DNA of 64,000 nt from Shewanella zhangzhouensis (GCF_019457615.1 NZ_CP080414.1:2478501-2542500), one strand, 5' to 3'. Positions 36,575-45,521 are shown, counted from the first letter of the stretch. Numbers and translations: made by a program. Notes: generated by a model not told the origin, from the sequence alone.

Positions 36575-38101
36575 ATGGGGAAACGCAAACCTTTAAGCGA
36601 CGGACCAGATTGGACCTTTGAACTGTTGGAAGAGTACCAACGGGAAATTGAGCGGGTTGCAGCGCACTATCGGCTAAACACGTACCCGAATCAAATTGAG
36701 GTCATCACTGCCGAGCAGATGATGGACGCCTATGCGGGCATCGGCATGCCTATCGGCTACACCCACTGGTCTTTTGGCAAACGGTTTATTCAAACAGAAC
36801 AAAGCTACAAGCGTGGCCAAATGGGACTCGCCTATGAAATCGTCATTAACTCCAACCCCTGCATCGCCTATTTGATGGAAGAAAACACCATCACCATGCA
36901 GGCATTGGTGATGGCCCATGCCTGCTACGGCCACAACAGCTTTTTTAAAGGCAATTACCTGTTCAAAACCTGGACCGATGCCAGCTCAATTATCGACTAT
37001 CTGGTATTTGCCAAGAATTACATTGCAGAGTGCGAACAGCGCCACGGTGTCGATGCCGTGGAAAATGTCATCGATTCCTGTCATGCGTTAATGAACTATG
37101 GTGTTGACCGCTACAAACGCCCGTCAGAAATTTCATTCCGCGAAGAAAAAGCCCGCCAGAAAGAGCGTGAAGAATACCTGCAAAGCCAGGTAAATGACCT
37201 TTGGCGAACCATTCCAGTTAGCCAGGTTGAGAAGGAAGTGCAGCCCAAAAAACGTTTCCCCGCAGAGCCTCAGGAAAACATTCTCTATTTTATAGAGAAA
37301 CACGCGCCACTGCTTGAACCATGGCAAAGGGAAATCGTCCGAATTGTGCGCAAGATGGGGCAGTATTTTTATCCCCAGAAGCAAACCCAGGTGATGAACG
37401 AGGGCTGGGCCACTTTCTGGCACTACACCATTTTGAATCACCTATATGATGAAGGCCTGGTGACCGACCGCTTTATGCTGGAATTCCTGCAAAGCCACAC
37501 TGGGGTGGTCGCACAGCCCGCTTACAACAGTCGCTATTATTCCGGCATCAACCCCTACGCCCTCGGATTTAATATGTTTACCGATATCCGCCGGATCTGT
37601 GAAAACCCCACCGAGGAAGACAGAGCCTGGTTTCCTGAAATTGCCGGCAGCAATTGGCTGGATACCCTGCACTTTGCCATGGAAAACTTTAAAGACGAGA
37701 GTTTTATCAGCCAATATCTGTCACCGGCCATGATAAGACAGTTCAAGCTTTTCGGGATTGTGGACGACGAGCGCAAAAACTATCTGTCTATTTCAGCCAT
37801 CCATGATGAGGTCGGCTATCGGGAAATTCGGCAGACCATGTCGCAGCAATACAACCTGTCCAATCTTGAGCCCAATATTCAGGTGCACAGGGTTGAGGTA
37901 ATGGGCGATCGCTCCATGACGTTAAGGTATGTGCCTTTCCACAATATTCCACTGGCAGACGATTACAGGGAAGTGTTGAAACACCTTCATCGATTGTGGG
38001 GTTTTACCGTGGTGCTTGAACAGGAAGAAAGTGATGGCACCATCAAGGAGCTGGCACGTTGTCCCCCAAGAGATGAAGAGGGACACTCGGTGAAAATATA
38101 A
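36575..38101 (+). CDS. SpoVR family protein (YcgB)
   Basis: A 508-residue protein close to E. coli YcgB (510). Conserved blocks include MAHACYGHNSFFKGNYLF, WATFWHYTILNHL and YNSRYYSGINPYALGF; the His-rich pattern hints at a metal site, but no activity is established. Bacillus SpoVR affects spore cortex formation. In many proteobacteria it follows prkA and yeaH, and here all three are on one strand with short gaps, so it probably belongs to the same stress response. A terminator directly after the stop closes the operon. Confidence 0.93.
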   Translation: MGKRKPLSDGPDWTFELLEEYQREIERVAAHYRLNTYPNQIEVITAEQMMDAYAGIGMPIGYTHWSFGKRFIQTEQSYKRGQMGLAYEIVINSNPCIAYLMEENTITMQALVMAHACYGHNSFFKGNYLFKTWTDASSIIDYLVFAKNYIAECEQRHGVDAVENVIDSCHALMNYGVDRYKRPSEISFREEKARQKEREEYLQSQVNDLWRTIPVSQVEKEVQPKKRFPAEPQENILYFIEKHAPLLEPWQREIVRIVRKMGQYFYPQKQTQVMNEGWATFWHYTILNHLYDEGLVTDRFMLEFLQSHTGVVAQPAYNSRYYSGINPYALGFNMFTDIRRICENPTEEDRAWFPEIAGSNWLDTLHFAMENFKDESFISQYLSPAMIRQFKLFGIVDDERKNYLSISAIHDEVGYREIRQTMSQQYNLSNLEPNIQVHRVEVMGDRSMTLRYVPFHNIPLADDYREVLKHLHRLWGFTVVLEQEESDGTIKELARCPPRDEEGHSVKI

Positions 38102-38131
38102 AAAAACGCAGCCTGATGGCTGCGTTTTTTT
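38100..38131. terminator. Bidirectional terminator between spoVR and fadR
   Basis: AAAAAAACGCAGCC, short loop, GGCTGCGTTTTTTT, starting at the spoVR stop codon and between convergent genes. Confidence 0.93.
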
Positions 38132-38146
38132 ATGCTGCTGAAAACA

Positions 38147-38869
38147 TTAACCGTGGGGGTCCTGATTAATATCAGCTGGCATGGCGTCTTTCAGTTTTTG
38201 CCACATTTTACCGCTGTTGATGCCATAGCTTCGCATCAGCGCCGGTACTTCTCCGTAGGCATGACGCTTTGCCAGCTTTTCCAGCTCGATATAAAAATCC
38301 ATCGCCAGCTTTCGTGCTTCAGCGCTGGAGAAATAGTAGCGGCCTACCCGGCTGTAAAGTCCTTTAAAACCATTCAGGATCAGTACATAAAGCGGGTTAC
38401 CCGATGAAAAGGCCAGGGTGTGATGCAAATCGTAATCGAACTCTGCATATGCCTCGGCCGAATCTTCCATACCATGGATCCGCGCAAGGATTTCGACTGC
38501 AGTTTCTGGATTGTGACGCAGCGCGCCTCGGAAATAGATGGCACTGACATTGGTTCGGGCCGATAACAACTGGTCTACCAACACCGGAAAGCCTTCCGGA
38601 TTCAGGTCCGCAATGGTTTCCAAAATATTCAGACCTGAAGTTTCCCAGAAATTATTTACCCGGGTTGGCTTACCGTGCTGGATGGTGAGCCAGCCATCGC
38701 GTGCCAAACGCTGCAGTACTTCCCTCAATGTGGTACGGGTTACACCGATAAGCTCTGAAAGCTCACGCTCGGCAGGAAGAATGGAGCCAGGGGGGAATTT
38801 ATTTTCCCAAATGGAACGCACTATGTATTTCTCTGCGAAACTCGCAGGACCTTTGGCATTGATTATCAT
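38147..38869 (-). CDS. fadR: Fatty acid metabolism regulator FadR
   Basis: A 240-residue GntR-family repressor/activator that senses long-chain acyl-CoA. The N-terminal winged helix has PAERELSELIGVTRTTLREVLQRLARDGWL, nearly identical to E. coli FadR, then an all-helical acyl-CoA-binding domain. Its likely targets include fadD in this same window. The frame is open to 38908, but the methionine at 38869 gives the family N-terminus (MIINAKGPASFAEKYI) and length (239 in E. coli). It is divergent from nhaB, as in E. coli. A possible FadR-like site lies upstream. Confidence 0.96.
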   Translation of the reverse strand: MIINAKGPASFAEKYIVRSIWENKFPPGSILPAERELSELIGVTRTTLREVLQRLARDGWLTIQHGKPTRVNNFWETSGLNILETIADLNPEGFPVLVDQLLSARTNVSAIYFRGALRHNPETAVEILARIHGMEDSAEAYAEFDYDLHHTLAFSSGNPLYVLILNGFKGLYSRVGRYYFSSAEARKLAMDFYIELEKLAKRHAYGEVPALMRSYGINSGKMWQKLKDAMPADINQDPHG

Positions 38870-39175
38870 CAGCCCCAATTTCCAGTGGTTTAACCTCGTG
38901 TTGGGCACTGATCATACCAGAGCGGTAAAAAATGAAAACCTAAAGCGTGCTATTGAACAATTTGAATTGGTCCGAAATCACATTGTTGTTTAAAAAGACA
39001 TCGAACGACGTCGTTTATCTGCAATTTTTGTAATTGAGATCAGTTTTTTGCCACCTTCTGTTGTGGTTAGCGGATTACTTTAGGTTAAGGTTTAGGCTAG
39101 ACTGAAGTACGTGTCAGTTCCGCTATACTAAAAAATAATAAACCTCATTAATTATCAAGCATATGGAGAGGGAAA
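38870..39175. other. fadR-nhaB divergent intergenic region
   Basis: 306 bases without a gene. It contains a sequence resembling a FadR operator (38906-38922), a TATACT possible -10 for nhaB at 39124-39129 with no convincing -35, and AT-rich sequence. AGAGGG at 39165-39170 is the nhaB ribosome site. No terminator is present. Confidence 0.5.
38906..38922 (-). promoter_or_regulatory. Weak FadR-like operator upstream of fadR
   Basis: Read on the minus strand, CTCTGGTATGATCAGTG matches 11 of 16 fixed positions of the E. coli FadR consensus AACTGGTCNGACCAGTT, including the CTGGT and CAGT cores. It is 37 bases before the fadR start, which would suit autoregulation. By-eye matching only. Confidence 0.35.
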
Positions 39176-40762
39176 ATGCCATTGACTCTTGGGCAGTCAC
39201 TGTTTGCCAACTTTCTGGGTAATTCGCCCAGATGGTATAAGTTCGCGATCCTGTCGTTTTTGGCGATAAATCCGATACTCTTTTACCTGAACCCCTTTAT
39301 TGCAGGTTGGGTTTTGGTTATCCAGTTTATCTTTACCCTGGCCATGGCCCTTAAATGCTATCCCCTGCAACCCGGTGGTTTGCTTGCCATAGAAGCCGTG
39401 ATCATCGGCATGACCAGCCCCACTCAGGTGTTACACGAAATTCAGGCCAACCTGGAAGTACTGCTGCTGCTGGTGTTTATGGTGGCTGGCATCTACTTTA
39501 TGAAACAGCTGCTGCTGTACGCCTTCACCAAGATGCTGACCAAGGTACGTTCGAAAATCGTCGTATCCATGCTGTTTTGTATTGCGTCAGCGTTTTTGTC
39601 TGCCTTCCTCGACGCCCTTACCGTTATTGCGGTGATTATCACCGTGGCTGTGGGCTTCTACTCTATCTACCATAAGGTGGCATCGGGTAAAGATTTCAGC
39701 TCAGATCACGACCATACCTCGGAAGCGCCAGAGCAGCTTAACGAAAGCGAGCTTGAGTCATTCCGCGGATTTTTGCGTAACCTCTTGATGCACGCCGGTG
39801 TGGGTACTGCCCTCGGTGGCGTATGCACCATGGTTGGCGAGCCCCAAAACCTCATCATCGCCGCTCAGGCCAACTGGCAGTTTGGCGAATTTGCCATTCG
39901 CATGTCTCCGGTCACTGTGCCGGTGTTTTTTGCCGGGATCATGACCTGTTTTATTGTGGAAAAGTTTAAATGGTTTGGCTACGGCGCCAAACTGCCGGAA
40001 GCTGTACACAAGATCCTGAGCGAATACGACGCATACGAAGATGCCCGTCGCACACCAAAAGACAAGGTCAAGCTCATCGTTCAGGCATTGGTAGGTGTTT
40101 GGCTGATTGTTGGTCTTGCTTTCCACCTGGCATCGGTGGGTCTGATTGGTCTTTCTGTGATCATTCTTAACACTGCCTTTAACGGCATTACCGACGAGCA
40201 TGCGCTGGGTAAAGCGTTCGAAGAAGCCCTGCCCTTTACCGCGTTGCTGGCCGTCTTCTTTGCTGTGGTAGGTGTGATAATTGACCAACAACTCTTTGCA
40301 CCGGTTATCCAGTGGGCACTGAGCTATGAAGGCAATGTGCAGCTGGTTATCTTCTACATCGCCAATGGCCTGCTCTCCATGGTCAGTGACAACGTATTTG
40401 TGGGTACCGTGTATATCAACGAGGTTAAGGCTGCGCTGCTTAATGGGCAAATTACCCGTGACCAATTTGATTTGCTGGCCGTGGCCATCAACACGGGGAC
40501 CAATCTGCCATCTGTGGCTACCCCAAATGGTCAGGCAGCCTTCCTGTTCTTGCTGACCTCAGCCCTGGCTCCGCTCATTCGCCTGTCCTATGGCCGCATG
40601 GTGATGATGGCGCTGCCATACACCATAGTGCTGTCTATCGTAGGCATCCTGACCATCGAATCAGGCTTCCTCACCGATATGACCCAGTATTTCTATGACA
40701 GCCACCTGATTAATCATCACACAGCAGCGGAAGCTGCCGGTAAGGCACTGGGTGGACATTAA
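39176..40762 (+). CDS. nhaB: Sodium/proton antiporter NhaB
   Basis: A 528-residue inner-membrane protein with about 12 helices that exports sodium in exchange for protons. Family marks: N-terminal SLFANFLGNSPRWYKFAIL, GVGTALGGVCTMVGEPQNLIIA and NTGTNLPSVATPNGQAAFLFLL. Size matches E. coli NhaB (513) with a slight extension at the C-terminus. AGAGGG precedes the ATG. Divergent from fadR as in E. coli; followed by a terminator, so it is monocistronic. Confidence 0.96.
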   Translation: MPLTLGQSLFANFLGNSPRWYKFAILSFLAINPILFYLNPFIAGWVLVIQFIFTLAMALKCYPLQPGGLLAIEAVIIGMTSPTQVLHEIQANLEVLLLLVFMVAGIYFMKQLLLYAFTKMLTKVRSKIVVSMLFCIASAFLSAFLDALTVIAVIITVAVGFYSIYHKVASGKDFSSDHDHTSEAPEQLNESELESFRGFLRNLLMHAGVGTALGGVCTMVGEPQNLIIAAQANWQFGEFAIRMSPVTVPVFFAGIMTCFIVEKFKWFGYGAKLPEAVHKILSEYDAYEDARRTPKDKVKLIVQALVGVWLIVGLAFHLASVGLIGLSVIILNTAFNGITDEHALGKAFEEALPFTALLAVFFAVVGVIIDQQLFAPVIQWALSYEGNVQLVIFYIANGLLSMVSDNVFVGTVYINEVKAALLNGQITRDQFDLLAVAINTGTNLPSVATPNGQAAFLFLLTSALAPLIRLSYGRMVMMALPYTIVLSIVGILTIESGFLTDMTQYFYDSHLINHHTAAEAAGKALGGH

Positions 40763-40807
40763 TTCTCTGGATTGACTGAACTTAGCTGCTTAAGTAAAGT
40801 CAGAAAT

Positions 40808-40836
40808 AGCCCGCACTCTCGTGTGCGGGCTTTTTT
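40808..40836 (+). terminator. Terminator after nhaB
   Basis: GCCCGCAC (40809-40816), six-base loop, GTGCGGGC (40823-40830), then six T. Confidence 0.92.
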
Positions 40837-40862
40837 ATGGACATTCCACCCATGGAGACCCT

Positions 40863-41372
40863 ATGCAAAGCCTGATTTCGTTTGCCCACAGCCGTCTGTC
40901 CTGGGGCATTCTCGCCTTAAGCGCCCTCGCCCTGGAATCTGCCGCGCTCTATTTTCAGCACATTATGAAACTCGACCCCTGCGTGATGTGTATTTACCAG
41001 CGAGTTGCCGTATTCGGTCTACTTGGAGCAGGACTAATCGGTTTCATGGCGCCGGCAAATCGGCTGATTCGCGTGCTTGGCGCCATGCTGTGGGGTGTAT
41101 CCGCTGCATGGGGGCTTAAACTGGCCCTTGAGCTGGTTGATATGCAAAACAACCCCAACCCATTCTCAACCTGTTCATTTCTGCCGGAATTTCCGAGTTG
41201 GTTGCAATTACATGAATGGCTACCCAGTGTGTTTATGCCCACAGGCATGTGCACCGATATTCCCTGGGAATTTGCCGGTGTCACCATGGGGGAATGGATG
41301 ATAGTGGCGTTCAGCGTGTACTTGCTTGCCTGGCTTGCGTTTATCGTGCCGATGCTGAAGAAATCCACCTGA
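40863..41372 (+). CDS. dsbB: Disulfide bond formation protein DsbB
   Basis: A 169-residue four-helix inner-membrane quinone reductase that reoxidises DsbA. The two redox pairs are present: Cys40-Cys43 (PCVMC) in the first periplasmic loop and Cys104 and Cys130 in the second; Cys104/Cys130 have the same numbers as in E. coli. An open frame continues upstream to 40821 across the nhaB terminator, so the ATG at 40863 is chosen. Downstream of nhaB, as in E. coli. Confidence 0.96.
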   Translation: MQSLISFAHSRLSWGILALSALALESAALYFQHIMKLDPCVMCIYQRVAVFGLLGAGLIGFMAPANRLIRVLGAMLWGVSAAWGLKLALELVDMQNNPNPFSTCSFLPEFPSWLQLHEWLPSVFMPTGMCTDIPWEFAGVTMGEWMIVAFSVYLLAWLAFIVPMLKKST

Positions 41373-41420
41373 CACGCACCTTCGAAATTGAAGCTGGACG
41401 TGGTCAACAATGCCGTTCAA

Positions 41421-41450
41421 TAAAAAACGCCCCGTATGGGGCGTTTTTTA
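41421..41450. terminator. Bidirectional terminator between dsbB and ycgN
   Basis: AAAAAACGCCCC, short loop, GGGGCGTTTTTT; convergent genes, the T-run touches the ycgN stop codon. Confidence 0.9.
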
Positions 41451-41891
41451 ATCGACATCTTTAAGTGGCCACAGCACGATATGGTCTTCCAGGTATCTTA
41501 CCTTGGTTTCGCAAACGGCCTTACCTTTCACCGACATACCCGCAGCATGCATGGTCTCTTTTGAACCGGTTATAAGCGGGTGCCAGCTCGGTAAATCCCT
41601 GCCATGAAACAAGCGGATATAGGCACAGCTGTCCGGCAACCAGGTCAAACTGGAGATATTATCAGGTGTAATGGCCGCGCAGCCCGGAACGAACGTAAAG
41701 CGTTCGCTGTAATGACGACAACGACAGGCATCCCGGTCGAGCAACTTACAGGCCGCATTGGTGTAATACAGCTCATCAGTTTCGTCATCAATGATTTTAT
41801 TGAGACAACATTTACCACAACCGTCGCAAAGAGATTCCCATTCTTCGGGACTCAACTCTTCCAAACGTTTGGTTTTCCAAAATTCCATCAC
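41448..41891 (-). CDS. UPF0260 cysteine-cluster protein (YcgN)
   Basis: A 147-residue protein with many conserved cysteines: CDGCGKCC near residue 22, then CKLLDRDACRCRHY and later single cysteines. The pattern is that of the YkgJ/YcgN zinc- or iron-binding cysteine cluster family. The function is unknown. In E. coli ycgN neighbours ycgL and minCDE, and the same neighbourhood is kept here. No stronger inference is possible. Confidence 0.88.
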   Translation of the reverse strand: MMEFWKTKRLEELSPEEWESLCDGCGKCCLNKIIDDETDELYYTNAACKLLDRDACRCRHYSERFTFVPGCAAITPDNISSLTWLPDSCAYIRLFHGRDLPSWHPLITGSKETMHAAGMSVKGKAVCETKVRYLEDHIVLWPLKDVD

Positions 41892-41932
41892 AACAGACTA
41901 CCGGCATACGTGAACAAACGCGGCATTATACC

Positions 41933-42928
41933 TCATTCACCCAGTTGAAACTTGATGCGATCCGAAAGATGCACCACCGCCAGGGCAAAATAGTCACTGT
42001 CATGCCAACGTTTAAGCGCAACATAGTTGTCGTAAACCAGATAGACCCGTCCTTTGGGGCCATCGGGCATGACCATTTCAACCTGCATGTCGGCCCTTGC
42101 CGGTAAATCGGTACCATCAAAACGCCTTACACCCAGGGCCTGCCACTGGGAAAACGACTTCTTATTCCCCTCTGCGGCCTGAGACACGTCAAAGTCGGCA
42201 GGAATTTTAACCTGGCGCCCCCAGGTTTCGTCCTCGCGCCAACCGGCCTGTTGCAGCGAGTAAGCGAGCGTGGCAAACACATCCGCTGGATTGGTCCAGA
42301 TATCGGCTTTGCCATCATCATCGCCATCTTTGGCTGAAGACAAAAAGGCCTGAGGTAACAACTTGGGCTGTCCCATGCGGCCATCGGGTGTAGCAAGCAA
42401 GTCATCGGGCTGCCAACTGCTGCTGTCGATTAGCTTGAGCGCTGCAAAAAACTGCTCACGATAAAAGGCTTCCTGTTCCTGATTGAAGGCCTTTGATGCG
42501 GTGACAGACAATATGGGGTAGACACCAGAGTCGCGGCCATAACGCGACTCAAGCCCCCACAGAGCAACGATAAAACGGGGCTGAACGCCGTATTTTTTAC
42601 CAATCCGGTTCAGGGTTTCTGCATGCCCCTGATATTGAAACTTTGCTTCGTCTACCAAGGCATCATTCAGGGTTTGTGGCAAAAAAGTATCGAGATTGGT
42701 CTCAGGCGCTGCGACGGGTTCACTCGCATCACTCTTCGCGAGTCGAAACTCCTTAATCTTTGGGAAAACAGCATCTAAGGTTTGCGGACGGATTTGGTAT
42801 TGGCTGGCGGCCACATTTTTAAGGCCAGCCAGATAGTCGGCGAAACTGCCACTGTCTGCGCTTTGCGCCATGACAGTGGCAGACATCAGTGCCAACGCTG
42901 ACAGGGAAGTACAGAATATTGACTTCAC
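41933..42928 (-). CDS. Lytic murein transglycosylase, MltB-like
   Basis: A 331-residue exported enzyme that cleaves peptidoglycan glycan strands. A Sec signal peptide (LSALALMSATVMAQS) is followed by the SLT/MltB fold: the catalytic glutamate is Glu127 in GLESRYGRDSG, and QPKLLPQAFLSSAKDGDDDG and WTNPADVFATLAYSL are conserved MltB blocks. No lipobox cysteine is seen at the signal cut site, so it is probably soluble in the periplasm, unlike MltB itself. No C-terminal peptidoglycan-binding domain is obvious. Confidence 0.9.
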   Translation of the reverse strand: MKSIFCTSLSALALMSATVMAQSADSGSFADYLAGLKNVAASQYQIRPQTLDAVFPKIKEFRLAKSDASEPVAAPETNLDTFLPQTLNDALVDEAKFQYQGHAETLNRIGKKYGVQPRFIVALWGLESRYGRDSGVYPILSVTASKAFNQEQEAFYREQFFAALKLIDSSSWQPDDLLATPDGRMGQPKLLPQAFLSSAKDGDDDGKADIWTNPADVFATLAYSLQQAGWREDETWGRQVKIPADFDVSQAAEGNKKSFSQWQALGVRRFDGTDLPARADMQVEMVMPDGPKGRVYLVYDNYVALKRWHDSDYFALAVVHLSDRIKFQLGE

Positions 42929-42967
42929 AGTTTCAAACGCCTCCTGATGAGTATGATGAATCCTTTA

Positions 42968-43246
42968 TCAATCCTCTATGCCTAAATCTCGGCGGTGTTG
43001 CGTCAGTAAATTATCTTTAGGTGGTGGCAATTGCAAATAATAGCCTTTTTCAGCAAGTTCGCTGCGCACTTTGTCGATATCGGCAATCCCAAGCTTCTCT
43101 TTCCTGTCGAGCGGCAACAGCATTACCAGCATAGGTGTACCAAACATCTGCAGTAAAGGCTCTGGCACCTGGCTGAAATCATCTCTCTTGGGTACGAATA
43201 AATAGGTTTCTTGCTTACGGCTGCTTTTATAAACGGCACATATCAT
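42968..43246 (-). CDS. YcgL domain-containing protein
   Basis: A 92-residue protein of the YcgL family (UPF0745), function unknown. Conserved segments: ICAVYKSSRKQETYLFV and LAEKGYYLQLPPP. The frame is open upstream to 43294 but the methionine at 43246 fits the family start. No clear ribosome site was found, so the start has some doubt. It is divergent from minC, 122 bases between starts, as in E. coli. Confidence 0.82.
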   Translation of the reverse strand: MICAVYKSSRKQETYLFVPKRDDFSQVPEPLLQMFGTPMLVMLLPLDRKEKLGIADIDKVRSELAEKGYYLQLPPPKDNLLTQHRRDLGIED

Positions 43247-43368
43247 AGGTGGGTCAATTTCCGAAAATATCAAACTTGCCAGTGATTGGGGCACACTATA
43301 ACATGGGCTCTTTAGAAAAAAATGCAGATCAGCGCGAGACTGATTAATTTCTGGAGCAGATTACGGGG

Positions 43369-44043
43369 ATGCGAAAAGCAAGCCTTGAATTAAAGGGATC
43401 TTCTTTTACGCTGTCGGTATTGCATATCAATACCTCCGATTTGGACAGCATCACCTTGGACCTCGATAAGAAGCTGGCGCAAGCGCCGCAGTTTTTTATC
43501 GGAGCCCCTTTGGTATTGAATCTATCCGCCGTCGAAGACGGAAAATTGGACTTGGCAGCAGTTAAAGACCTGCTGGTATCACGTCAACTGGTGATTGTTG
43601 GTGTTACCGGCGCCAGTGAAGCACTGTCTGAGCTGGCCAAAGCCTGTGGGCTTGCCTCGGTCAAAGCCGGCAAGCAGACACAGATGCCCTCTCCCCCTCC
43701 CGCGCCCAGAACCACCCGTATCGTGCGGCAAAACGTGCGTTCCGGGCAGCAGATCTACGTTAAAAATGGCGATTTGATTATCTTCGGTGCAGTCGGAAAC
43801 GGCGCCGAGGTGATTGCCGATGGCAGTATTCATATTTACGGTGCACTCAGGGGCAAGGCCATGGCCGGCGCCAATGGCGAGCGGGATGCAGTTATCCTGG
43901 CCAGCCACCTGGAGCCCGAACTTATTTCCATCGCGGGTCAATACTGGCTGACTGAGAATTTACAAAAGCATGGTGTGACCGCGAAAAGCGGCTGTGTGCG
44001 CCTCGATGGCGACTCACTAACAGTAGAAGCACTGCCATTGTGA
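43369..44043 (+). CDS. minC: Septum site-determining protein MinC
   Basis: A 224-residue inhibitor of FtsZ ring assembly. It has the N-terminal MinC domain (to about residue 100), a proline-rich linker (MPSPPPAPRTTR) and a C-terminal beta-helix domain with GDLIIFGAVGNGAEVIADGSIHIYGALRGKA, which binds MinD. Length fits E. coli MinC (231). It is first in minCDE, with 29 bases to minD. Confidence 0.97.
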   Translation: MRKASLELKGSSFTLSVLHINTSDLDSITLDLDKKLAQAPQFFIGAPLVLNLSAVEDGKLDLAAVKDLLVSRQLVIVGVTGASEALSELAKACGLASVKAGKQTQMPSPPPAPRTTRIVRQNVRSGQQIYVKNGDLIIFGAVGNGAEVIADGSIHIYGALRGKAMAGANGERDAVILASHLEPELISIAGQYWLTENLQKHGVTAKSGCVRLDGDSLTVEALPL

Positions 44044-44072
44044 TGGGGCAGAATTAAGGGATAAAAATTAGC

Positions 44073-44882
44073 ATGGCACAGATTATTGTTGTCACTTCCG
44101 GAAAAGGCGGCGTAGGTAAAACCACATCAAGTGCCGCCATTGCCACAGGTTTGGCCCTCCGTGGTCATAAAACCGTGGTGATAGACTTTGATATCGGGCT
44201 GCGTAACCTTGACCTTATCATGGGCTGCGAGCGCCGGGTGGTATACGATTTTGTTAACGTCATCAATGGTGAAGCCAATCTTAACCAGGCGATGATCAAA
44301 GACAAGCGCAGCGAAAACCTGTTTGTACTGCCAGCTTCGCAAACCCGCGACAAAGATGCCCTCACCCGCGAAGGCGTCGGCAGAGTGCTGGATGATCTCG
44401 CCAAAGACTTTGAATACATAGTCTGTGATTCACCAGCTGGCATCGAGACCGGCGCCCTGATGGCACTGTATTTCGCCGATATCGCGATTGTCACCACCAA
44501 CCCTGAAGTCAGTTCTGTGCGTGACTCCGACCGCATCCTTGGCATTCTGCAAAGCAAGTCGCGCCGTGCGGAGCAAAACCTTGAGCCCATCAAGGAATAC
44601 CTGCTGTTGACCCGCTACTCCCCAACCCGGGTGAAAAACGGTGAAATGCTGAGCGTCGCAGATGTGGAAGACATTCTGGCCATCGATTTGCTGGGTGTTA
44701 TCCCCGAATCCCAGGCCGTACTTAAGGCGTCAAACTCAGGGGTTCCTGTGATTGTCGACCAGGAAAGTGACGCTGGTCAGGCCTACAGTGATACCGTTGC
44801 CCGTTTGTTGGGTGAAGAACTCCCACTTCGCTTTGTCACCGAAGAGAAGAAGGGCCTGTTGAAAAGGATTTTTGGTAGCTGA
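44073..44882 (+). CDS. minD: Septum site-determining ATPase MinD
   Basis: A 269-residue ParA-type ATPase with the deviant Walker A motif SGKGGVGKT (signature Lys11 and Lys16), switch I near GLRNLDLIMG, and Walker B VCDSPAGIE. The C-terminal amphipathic helix KKGLLKRIFGS attaches it to the membrane. It recruits MinC and oscillates with MinE. Length 270 in E. coli. MinE follows after two bases. Confidence 0.98.
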   Translation: MAQIIVVTSGKGGVGKTTSSAAIATGLALRGHKTVVIDFDIGLRNLDLIMGCERRVVYDFVNVINGEANLNQAMIKDKRSENLFVLPASQTRDKDALTREGVGRVLDDLAKDFEYIVCDSPAGIETGALMALYFADIAIVTTNPEVSSVRDSDRILGILQSKSRRAEQNLEPIKEYLLLTRYSPTRVKNGEMLSVADVEDILAIDLLGVIPESQAVLKASNSGVPVIVDQESDAGQAYSDTVARLLGEELPLRFVTEEKKGLLKRIFGS

Positions 44883-44884
44883 TT

Positions 44885-45142
44885 ATGTCTTTACTCGATT
44901 ACTTCAGAAGCAACAAAAAAGCCAACTCAGCGTCCCTCGCCAAGGAACGTTTACAGATTATCGTGGCACATCAACGCACTGAACGCGGCGCACCAGACTA
45001 CTTTCCTCAAATGAAACAGGAAATTATCGAAGTGATCCGTAAGTACGTTTACATTTCGGAAGAACAGGTCTCAGTGCAGCTTGAGCAAAATGACGACAAC
45101 CTGTCAGTGCTTGAGCTCAACGTTACCCTGCCGGAGCGTTAA
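44885..45142 (+). CDS. minE: Cell division topological specificity factor MinE
   Basis: An 85-residue protein (88 in E. coli) with the membrane-binding N-terminus MSLLDYFRSNKKANSA and the MinD-contact segment AKERLQIIVAHQR. It stimulates MinD ATPase to drive pole-to-pole oscillation. Last gene of minCDE; a MITE copy lies 55 bases downstream, before the terminator at 45522. Confidence 0.97.
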   Translation: MSLLDYFRSNKKANSASLAKERLQIIVAHQRTERGAPDYFPQMKQEIIEVIRKYVYISEEQVSVQLEQNDDNLSVLELNVTLPER

Positions 45143-45197
45143 TCGGGCCAGTGATTTCAGTTGCCGCCGTAGCCGAGTTCAAGGCAGCCTTGATTAG

Positions 45198-45462
45198 GGA
45201 AGGTGCGAACAAGTCGTCGCACAGCTCTGGCTTTGATAGCAGCGACAGTTCAAGGCATTCAACTGAGGGCATGCCGAGGCCTGCTGAAGTTGAATAACGC
45301 CGAAATGGTGTTGCTATCAAAGCCCCGCAGGGCGTGGCTTACAGCGGTATCTGCTGCGTTACAGTTCTTGCGAAGGACTAGGGCCATTCGCTGCGAACTG
45401 TGCCTTGCATCTATCCACTTTAAGCACACGCAGAGCAAGCACGGGACTTATTCGCACCTTCC
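45198..45462. mobile_element. IS5-type MITE, copy 2 (265 bp)
   Basis: Same orientation as copy 1 at 23571-23836, with the same terminal repeats (GGAAGGTGCGAACAAGTC ... GACTTATTCGCACCTTCC). Flanked by TTAG on both sides (45194-45197 and 45463-45466), a different YTAR duplication, which shows an independent insertion. A 144-nt core is identical to copy 1 (45273-45416 versus 23646-23789); differences cluster at either side of the core. It lies in the 3' region of the minCDE transcript. Confidence 0.88.
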
Positions 45463-45521
45463 TTAGGTCTATGGAGTCGCGGCGCTTGGGCTAAAAATAA
45501 CGGCCAAAATCACCGGGTGAC

